Source: Hymenobacter cheonanensis
GTDB taxonomy: Bacteria; Bacteroidota; Bacteroidia; Cytophagales; Hymenobacteraceae
Direction of reading: 5' to 3'
DNA: 64,000 bases
NCBI RefSeq assembly: GCF_030581075.1
Contig: NZ_JAUQSW010000001.1
Coordinates: 744,001-808,000 of the forward strand
Each line of letters begins with the position of its first letter. Positions within the stretch are counted from its first letter, which is position 1. The translations under genes were made by a program, and so were the position numbers. Shown in pieces: positions 1 to 7,624 of this stretch. Below the pieces are notes generated by a model that was given only the letters and a program-made list of their open reading frames with translations, did not search any database and was not told the origin of the DNA.

Positions 1-1848
<1,848 letters not shown>

Positions 1849-1910
1849 AAGATAACTAGCGACTGAGCGAGTGCGAATGCCGGGCGCTGCCGGGCACTAA
1901 CAACCGGTTT

Positions 1911-2249
1911 TTACCCTTTCAACCGGCTGAGCAGGTTGACGTCGGTATTCTGGAAGTTGCGGTAAATCATGACAATAATGCCCAGGCCTACCGAAACTTC
2001 GGCGGCGGCTACGGCCATGATGAAGAACACGAACACCTGCCCGTTGGGGTCGGCGCGGTAAGCGGCAAAAGCCGTCAGCAGAATATTCACGGCGTTGAGC
2101 ATCAGCTCGATGCACATGAAGATGATGATGGCATTGCGCCGGATAAGCACCCCCGTAACGCCGATGCAGAAGAGCGCGGTGGCGAAAAACACGTAGTACT
2201 GCAACGGCACTTCGTGAATGACGGCGGGAACGATAGAAGCGTTGGTCAT
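1911..2249 (-). CDS. nuoK: NADH-quinone oxidoreductase subunit K
   Basis: Small membrane subunit of complex I (112 residues; the family is usually about 100-110). It forms three transmembrane helices linking the proton channel to the antiporter-like subunits. The helix carrying the conserved glutamate is visible as IIFMCIELMLNAVNI, and the second conserved acidic region as MAVAAAEVSVGLGI. It lies just upstream of nuoL. There is no nuoJ directly upstream: the next gene is an ECF sigma factor on the other strand. A good -7 promoter box precedes nuoK at 2300-2307, so nuoK-nuoL appear to begin their own transcript. Confidence 0.96.
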   Translation of the reverse strand: MTNASIVPAVIHEVPLQYYVFFATALFCIGVTGVLIRRNAIIIFMCIELMLNAVNILLTAFAAYRADPNGQVFVFFIMAVAAAEVSVGLGIIVMIYRNFQNTDVNLLSRLKG

Positions 2250-2299
2250 GGCAAGAAAGCTGCGGGAAAGCGCGGCCGGCCTGCGGCCGACCTAGCGGG

Positions 2300-2307
2300 C
2301 AAAGTTA
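2300..2307 (-). promoter_or_regulatory. Putative Bacteroidota promoter for nuoK-nuoL
   Basis: The minus strand reads TAACTTTG, an exact match to the Bacteroidota -7 consensus TAnnTTTG. A TTCG (2331-2328) lies 20 bp upstream, one mismatch from the -33 TTTG. The nuoK start codon is about 50 bp downstream. The -33 match falls inside the left arm of an inverted repeat. Confidence 0.55.
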
Positions 2308-2312
2308 GGGCC

Positions 2313-2387
2313 GTAGCGCGGACTCTGCGAACCCGCGCGTAGATGTTTCAAAAGTTGGTCGGCGCGGGCTCGCAGAGTCCGCGCTAC
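2313..2387. repeat. 26-bp inverted repeat between nuoK and an ECF sigma gene
   Basis: The arms 2313-2338 and 2362-2387 are reverse complements with a single mismatch and a 23-bp spacer. The right arm begins GCGCGGGCTCGCAGAGTCCG. The element lies between two divergent genes and overlaps the upstream part of the nuoK promoter. It has no poly-T tail, so it is unlikely to be a simple terminator. A dispersed palindromic repeat is the better reading. Confidence 0.75.
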
Positions 2388-2465
2388 TTTTCCATAAAAT
2401 ATTGGCTAGGGCTCTGCGTCTGCTTAGGCACGATGGAAGCACTAGCCCTCCCCCTTTCCGCTCTT

Positions 2466-3044
2466 ATGACGACCGCCGCCGGCCAAGACCAGCAGATACA
2501 AACGGCGGTGCGCGAGCAGCGCGGCCGCTTGCTGCGGTTTATTGAGCGGCGCGTGCCCGACCCCGACGAGGCCGAGGACATTCTGCAGGATGTCTTTGCC
2601 GAGCTTGTCGAAAGCTACCGGCTGCTGAAGCCCGTGGAGCAGGCGGCAGCCTGGCTCTTCCGGGTGGCCCGCAACCGCATTATTGACCGCTACCGGCGCG
2701 TGCCGGCCCAGCGCACGGTGTCGCTCGATGCGCCGCTGGGGGCCGGCACCGACGGCGACGAGCCCGCCCGCCTGCTGCAAGACGTGCTGCCCGCCCCCGA
2801 CGACTCGCCCGAAAACCGCCTGCTGCGCGAAACCATCATGGACGCCCTTACCGATGCCCTGGCCGAGCTGCCGGCCGAGCAGCGCCAGGTATTTGTGTGG
2901 CACGAGCTGGAAGACAAGTCGTTCAACGACATGGTTACTGAAACCGGCGTGCCGCTCAAAACCCTTATCTCGCGCAAGCACTACGCCGTGAAGCACTTGC
3001 GCAAGCGCCTGCGCACGCTCTACGACGAACTGTTTACCGACTAG
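2466..3044 (+). CDS. ECF-type RNA polymerase sigma factor
   Basis: Sigma-70 family alternative sigma factor of 192 residues from this start. Region 2 is visible as PDPDEAEDILQDVFAEL followed by AAWLFRVARNRIIDRYRR (core binding and -10 recognition). Region 4 is the C-terminal LPAEQRQVFVWHELEDKSF helix-turn-helix segment. The frame is open back to 2343, but that extension has no sigma-like sequence and translates an inverted repeat, so the ATG at 2466 is preferred. A small membrane protein gene follows 41 bp downstream and probably shares the transcript. No classical anti-sigma domain is recognisable next to it, so the inducing signal is unknown. Confidence 0.85.
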   Translation: MTTAAGQDQQIQTAVREQRGRLLRFIERRVPDPDEAEDILQDVFAELVESYRLLKPVEQAAAWLFRVARNRIIDRYRRVPAQRTVSLDAPLGAGTDGDEPARLLQDVLPAPDDSPENRLLRETIMDALTDALAELPAEQRQVFVWHELEDKSFNDMVTETGVPLKTLISRKHYAVKHLRKRLRTLYDELFTD

Positions 3045-3085
3045 CCTGCCATCGCCCCTCCCACCTACTTGCTGTTATTTTAGAT

Positions 3086-3460
3086 ATGAACCGCTCTTTT
3101 TGGCTGAAAAAAGCCTTCAAATTTGTCTTCTTCGCCACCCTGTTTGTGGGCTTGGCCGGGTTTGCCACCATGAGTCTCTGGAACTGGCTCATGCCAATGA
3201 TTTTCCACCTGCCACTGCTTAATTTCTGGCAGGCGCTCGGGCTGCTGGTGCTTAGCCGCATTCTCACGGGCGGCTTTGGACGCGGCGGCCAGGGCGGCTG
3301 GGCCCGGGGCCGCGCCTGGAAACGCCAGATGCAGCAGCGCATGGAAGCCTTTTCGCCGGCCGACCGCGAGCGGTTTCGCCAGCAGATGCGCAGCCGCTGT
3401 GCCGGCTCCTGGGGCCGCCCGGCCACCAGCACTGAAGCGCCGGCCGCGCCCGCAGCTTAA
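3086..3460 (+). CDS. Small membrane protein of unknown function downstream of a sigma factor
   Basis: 124 residues. The first half has two hydrophobic segments (about residues 12-30 and 42-62), followed by a glycine/arginine-rich stretch (about 64-78), a charged helix with QMQQRMEAFSPADRERFRQQ, and an Ala/Pro tail. No catalytic motif is seen. It starts 41 bp after the ECF sigma factor and ends just before a strong terminator, so the two look like one unit. Such membrane partners sometimes sense or restrain the sigma factor, but nothing here proves that role. Confidence 0.7.
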   Translation: MNRSFWLKKAFKFVFFATLFVGLAGFATMSLWNWLMPMIFHLPLLNFWQALGLLVLSRILTGGFGRGGQGGWARGRAWKRQMQQRMEAFSPADRERFRQQMRSRCAGSWGRPATSTEAPAAPAA

Positions 3461-3486
3461 CGTTTTTTCTTATCCATTTGTCCAGC

Positions 3487-3516
3487 AAAAAGCCCGTCGT
3501 TTCGACGGGCTTTTTC
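3487..3516. terminator. Rho-independent terminator, probably bidirectional
   Basis: Hairpin with arms AAAGCCCGTCG and CGACGGGCTTT around a TTT loop, flanked by A and T runs. It lies between the convergent small membrane protein gene (ends 3460) and the rhomboid gene (ends 3562), so it can serve both strands. Confidence 0.88.
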
Positions 3517-3561
3517 TTTTCTAACTCAACCGAGATGCGGATTCGCGAAGCTTGCGACGCC

Positions 3562-4461
3562 TTACTGCTGGCTGGCGCGGAAGAGCTTTTGCTTTTCGTC
3601 CTTCGAGAGGCTTTCGTAGCCCGAGCGCGAGATTTTATCCAGAATAAGGTCCACTTCTTCGGGCGGTGTTGTGCTAGGGGCCGCTTTGCTGGCCGTGGCC
3701 GTGGTGCGGCCCACCGATACGGGGCTGCGGTGCGTCACCTTCATAGCCGGCCGCGCCTGGAAAAGGCTGCTAAACCAGTTGCCTACTGCCACTACCGGCC
3801 GGCCCATATCGCGGCCGGCTTTGAGCTGCTTCACAAAAACGAAGCCTAGCAAAGCCCCGCCCAGGTGCGTAATCTCGCCACCGGGATTACCGCCGTTGAT
3901 GCCGGCCAGCGAAATCAGCACCACGGCTACGGCTATCCACTTGATTTTGACCGCGCCCAGAATAAAGAGCATGAAGGTATAATCGGGCAGCAGCGTAGCC
4001 GCCGCCACGATAATAGCCGTGACCGAGGCCGAGGCCCCGATAACGGGCAAGCCCAGCCCGGGCTGCAGCACCGGAATAAAATTGTAGGCTAGCAGAAAGA
4101 ACACTGCCCCGGCCAGCGCGCCCAGCACATAGAGACTCACCAGCCGCCGGTCGCCCAGGTACTCCCGAATAATTTGCCCGAACCAGTAGAGGTTCAGCAT
4201 ATTAAACAGGATATGCAGAAAACCTTCGTGCACAAAGGCATAGGTGAGTAGCGTCCAGGGGTGGCGCAGCAGCACCCAGCCATCCGACGACAGGGCTAGC
4301 TGGCGCATGATGAGCGTGTACGTGCCGCTGGACTGGGCAATGAAAAATATTGCCCGCAGAATGATAAGGACGGCAAATACCAGCGCGTTGAGGATAATGA
4401 GCTGATTAAGCGCATTATCGCGGCGCGAAAAGGCATCGCGGATATCCTGGGTCAAACTCAT
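3562..4461 (-). CDS. Rhomboid-family intramembrane serine protease
   Basis: Predicted polytopic protease that cleaves substrate helices within the membrane (299 residues). The catalytic serine is S144 in the GASA motif (VIGASASVTA), and the catalytic histidine is H199 in EITHLGGALLGF. The rhomboid signature HEGFLHILFNMLNLYW is at about 79-94. About 90 C-terminal residues form a polar, Ser/Thr/Ala-rich cytoplasmic tail ending in a charged helix. The frame is open to 4527, but the ATG at 4461 gives the natural MSLTQDIRDAF start and leaves 13 bp after the upstream rhomboid gene. Substrates cannot be predicted. Confidence 0.92.
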   Translation of the reverse strand: MSLTQDIRDAFSRRDNALNQLIILNALVFAVLIILRAIFFIAQSSGTYTLIMRQLALSSDGWVLLRHPWTLLTYAFVHEGFLHILFNMLNLYWFGQIIREYLGDRRLVSLYVLGALAGAVFFLLAYNFIPVLQPGLGLPVIGASASVTAIIVAAATLLPDYTFMLFILGAVKIKWIAVAVVLISLAGINGGNPGGEITHLGGALLGFVFVKQLKAGRDMGRPVVAVGNWFSSLFQARPAMKVTHRSPVSVGRTTATASKAAPSTTPPEEVDLILDKISRSGYESLSKDEKQKLFRASQQ

Positions 4462-4474
4462 AGAAAGCGAAGAT

Positions 4475-5272
4475 TTAGTAGAAGCGGGCGCGGCCGCTTT
4501 CCCAGAATTTAAGAATAATAAACCCAATCAGCAGCCCGCCGATGTGGGCAAAGTGGGCAACGTTGTCGCCGGGCGCTTGGTGCACGCCATTGTACAACTC
4601 GTAAGCACCATAAAAGAACACAAAATACTTGGCCTTGATGGGAAACGGGAAAAAAAGCAAAAACAGCTCTGTATTCGGAAACAGGTAGGCGAAGGCGAAG
4701 AGGATACCAAACAGTGCGCCCGACGCCCCTAGCATACCGCCGCGCGGCGAATCGTGAATGACGTGATATATTTCCTGCACGTGCTGCACAATAGCCTGCT
4801 GCAGGTTCTGGTCGTTGGGGTTGCGCTCCAGGGCTGCCGCTGCTGCTTCATCTTCGGCCTGCTTAAAGCCACTTTGGCGCATAAATTGGTCGTAGTCGCC
4901 GGCATTAGGGCTGCGCACCACTTCGGTATACACCGCGTCGAGCTGGCGCATTTCATAGATGCGCACGCCTTGGTAAAGCACGCCAGCCCCCACGCCGCAC
5001 ATCAGCCAAAAGGCCAGAAAGCGCTGCCCGCCCCAGCGCTGCTCCAGCAGCGGCCCAAACGAGATGAGGCCAAACATATTGGAGAAAATATGCCCCCAGC
5101 TACCGTGCAAGAACATATAAGTGAAAAACTGCCAGAAATGGAAGTACGGTGAGCCCGGCACGTACAAGCTGCCAAGCTGCGTGATAGGAATGTTGCGTAG
5201 ATTTTCCTGGGCCAGAAATACGGCCAGGTTAATCAGGAGCAGGTTGCGGACGGTAGGCGTGAGATTGAACAT
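4475..5272 (-). CDS. Rhomboid-family intramembrane serine protease with a polar insertion
   Basis: 265-residue membrane protease. Catalytic serine S184 sits in GASG (MLGASGALFGI) and histidine H243 in AHFAHIGGLLIGF. The HGSWGHIFSNMFGL signature is at about residues 56-69. Unusual is a charged segment of about 70 residues (105-175, rich in Glu, Gln and Asn) between the third helix and the catalytic helix, which would form a large soluble loop. It is the first gene of a two-rhomboid unit; the second follows at 13 bp. The two paralogues share only motif-level similarity, so they are not a recent duplication. Confidence 0.92.
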   Translation of the reverse strand: MFNLTPTVRNLLLINLAVFLAQENLRNIPITQLGSLYVPGSPYFHFWQFFTYMFLHGSWGHIFSNMFGLISFGPLLEQRWGGQRFLAFWLMCGVGAGVLYQGVRIYEMRQLDAVYTEVVRSPNAGDYDQFMRQSGFKQAEDEAAAAALERNPNDQNLQQAIVQHVQEIYHVIHDSPRGGMLGASGALFGILFAFAYLFPNTELFLLFFPFPIKAKYFVFFYGAYELYNGVHQAPGDNVAHFAHIGGLLIGFIILKFWESGRARFY

Positions 5273-5347
5273 GCAGGAACGCCAGGCGTAGGCCTGGCGA
5301 TTGAAACAAGAGAACAGCGGCGCGGCGCAAAGGTCGCACCGGGCCGC

Positions 5348-7351
5348 TTACGCGCCAGCCTTGCGGAAATAGGCCGCCAGCTGCTCGCCATCGAGCAGCA
5401 CTACGGTGGGGCGGCCGTCGGGGGTATAGTTGGGCACCTGGCAGGCGAAAAGCTTATCTACCAAGGCATTCAGCTCCACATCGGGCAGGCGGGGCTGGCT
5501 GGTGGCCTGGGCCACGCGCCGGGCCAGCGCCCGGGCCAGGGCCTCGCGCCGGTCGAGGCGCAGCGGGGCCGCACCGCTTCTGAACTGCTCAATCAAGCCT
5601 TCGAGCAGCTCCTTCTCGCCTTGGGCGGGCAGGTCGGCAGGCACGGCCTCGATGGCAATGGTATTGGGCCCAAACTCCGCGAAGCGGAACCCTAGCAGGT
5701 GCAGCGAGGGCGTCAGCTCGCCCAGCACGGCATAGTCGGCGGGCGAAAACGTGAGCGGGCGCGGAAACAGCAGCGCCTGCGAGTGCACCGCGCCCCGCTC
5801 CTGCCCCGCCGCGTACTGCTCGTAGAGGATGCGCTCGCGGGCCGCCTCTTGGTCAATCAGCATCAGGCCCGACTTCACGGGCAGCAGCACGTAGCGGTTC
5901 AGCACTTGGGTGGCGCGCGGGTTGTGCGGGGCTCCGCTACCGCCGCCACTGGGGCTAACCGAGCTGGCGTGCTGCGGCCGGGGTTGGTCGGGCGGCGCCG
6001 GGTGGGTAAAGGGCAGCTCGGGCAGCGGCGCTACCGGGGACACCATCGTAACGGCTCCAGTTGGGGCGGCCTCATCGGCAGCCGGGCGCACGGGCTGGCC
6101 TAGCTCGCGGTAAAAAGCTTCGAGGTCGCGCTTGGCCTGCTCGGTGGGGCGCGCCGGGGCGGCGCGTTCGGCGGCAGGCCGGCTGCCCCGTGCCGCCGCC
6201 GACACCGACGAGGCCAGCGCATCGGGGTTGAATTCGACAGCGCGGGTGGGCATGGGCAGCGCGGCGCTCTCGCCACCAAAGCCGCTAGCCCCCGCCGAGG
6301 TGCGCAGCGGCCGGATGGGCGCAAAATTCACGTCGCCCTCAAAGTCGAGCGAGGGTGTGAGGCTGTGCACGCCCAGCGCCTGCCGCACGGCGGCGCGCAC
6401 CACGGCGTACACCGTTTTTTCGTCCTCAAATTTTATTTCCGTCTTCGTGGGGTGCACGTTGATGTCAATCGCCTTGGGGTCAAGCTCCAGAAACAGCACG
6501 TAGAACGGGTGCGTGTCGCGGGCCAGCAGCCCTTCGTAGGCGGCCAGCACCGCGTGGTTGAGGTAGGCCGAGCGGATAAAGCGGTTATTGACGAAAAAAA
6601 ACTGGTCGCCCCGGCTTTTCTTCGCCGACTCCGGCTTACCGATGTAACCCTTCACCGTAATAAACGGCGTTACTTCTTCGCAGCTAGCTAGTTGCTCTTT
6701 GTAGTTATTGCCCAGCAGCGCCACAATACGCTGGCTCAGCTTACCGGCGGGCAGGCCAAATACCTCCAGGTCATTCTGGTACAGCGAGAAGGCAATCTGC
6801 GGATTAGCCAACGCCACGTGCTGAAACTCGTCCAGGATGTGGCGCATCTCCACCGCGTTGCTTTTCAAGAAGTTGCGCCGGGCGGGCACGTTAAAAAACA
6901 GGTTCTTCACCGCGATGCTCGTGCCGTCGGGGCAGGCCGTGGGCGTTTGGCTGGTCACCGCCGAGCCCTCCACGAGCAGCAGCGAGCCGGTTTCCTGGCC
7001 GCGCTGCTTGGTCCGAATCTCGACCTGGGCCACGGCCGCGATGCTAGCCAGCGCCTCGCCCCGGAAGCCCAGCGTGCGAATGCGAAACAGGTCCTCGGTC
7101 GAGCGGATTTTGCTGGTGGCGTGGCGCTCCAGGCTCATGCGCGCGTCGGTGGCCGACATGCCGGCGCCGTCGTCGACTACCTGCACGAGCTGCTTACCCG
7201 CTTCTTTCACAATTAGTTGAATGCTGGTGGCGCCGGCATCGACGGCGTTTTCGAGCAGTTCCTTCACCACCGAAGCCGGGCGCTGCACCACCTCGCCCGC
7301 CGCAATCTGGTTGGCAAGGTATTCGGGCAGAAGTTGAATGATGTCGGGCAT
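5348..7351 (-). CDS. mutL: DNA mismatch repair protein MutL
   Basis: GHKL ATPase that links MutS mismatch recognition to downstream repair (667 residues, normal length). The N-terminal ATPase motifs are clear: ANQIAAGEVVQRPASVVKEL with ENAVDAGA, then DDGAGM, then TLGFRGEALASIA. A long Pro/Ala-rich linker (about 340-470) leads to the C-terminal dimerisation domain. The metal-binding segment, usually DQHA-x2-E-x4-E in endonuclease-active MutL, reads DQEAARERILYE at about 500-511, with Glu in place of His. The usual CPHGRP near the end reads YTPDGRP. No mutH is visible. The neighbouring genes are unrelated. Confidence 0.97.
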   Translation of the reverse strand: MPDIIQLLPEYLANQIAAGEVVQRPASVVKELLENAVDAGATSIQLIVKEAGKQLVQVVDDGAGMSATDARMSLERHATSKIRSTEDLFRIRTLGFRGEALASIAAVAQVEIRTKQRGQETGSLLLVEGSAVTSQTPTACPDGTSIAVKNLFFNVPARRNFLKSNAVEMRHILDEFQHVALANPQIAFSLYQNDLEVFGLPAGKLSQRIVALLGNNYKEQLASCEEVTPFITVKGYIGKPESAKKSRGDQFFFVNNRFIRSAYLNHAVLAAYEGLLARDTHPFYVLFLELDPKAIDINVHPTKTEIKFEDEKTVYAVVRAAVRQALGVHSLTPSLDFEGDVNFAPIRPLRTSAGASGFGGESAALPMPTRAVEFNPDALASSVSAAARGSRPAAERAAPARPTEQAKRDLEAFYRELGQPVRPAADEAAPTGAVTMVSPVAPLPELPFTHPAPPDQPRPQHASSVSPSGGGSGAPHNPRATQVLNRYVLLPVKSGLMLIDQEAARERILYEQYAAGQERGAVHSQALLFPRPLTFSPADYAVLGELTPSLHLLGFRFAEFGPNTIAIEAVPADLPAQGEKELLEGLIEQFRSGAAPLRLDRREALARALARRVAQATSQPRLPDVELNALVDKLFACQVPNYTPDGRPTVVLLDGEQLAAYFRKAGA

Positions 7352-7454
7352 AGGGACGGGGGTAGGCCAGGGGCACTACCATTTTTTGGCGGCCGGGGCG
7401 GGCAATTAGCCAGCAGCACAGGCGTTTTTCATCGGCCGCTACTAGCTTGGTGCC

Positions 7455-7462
7455 TACCTTTG
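7455..7462 (+). promoter_or_regulatory. Putative -7 promoter box for the GH3/serine-hydrolase gene
   Basis: TACCTTTG matches the TAnnTTTG consensus. It lies about 160 bp before the preferred ATG at 7625, implying a long leader. No good -33 box is seen at the expected distance, so support is moderate. Confidence 0.4.
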
Positions 7463-7624
7463 CGGCCAATTTTGGGCTAGCTGCCCGGGTTACTTTGGGC
7501 TGCCAAGGGTTCTGGCTTGTATGGAACCGCTAGGGGCAGCCGGGGGTTCCGGCAGCATCCGCTGGCAAAAGTAGGCCGGCCGGACCGCCTTTTCTACCTC
7601 TTTAAAACTTCCCGCCCTGGGCTG

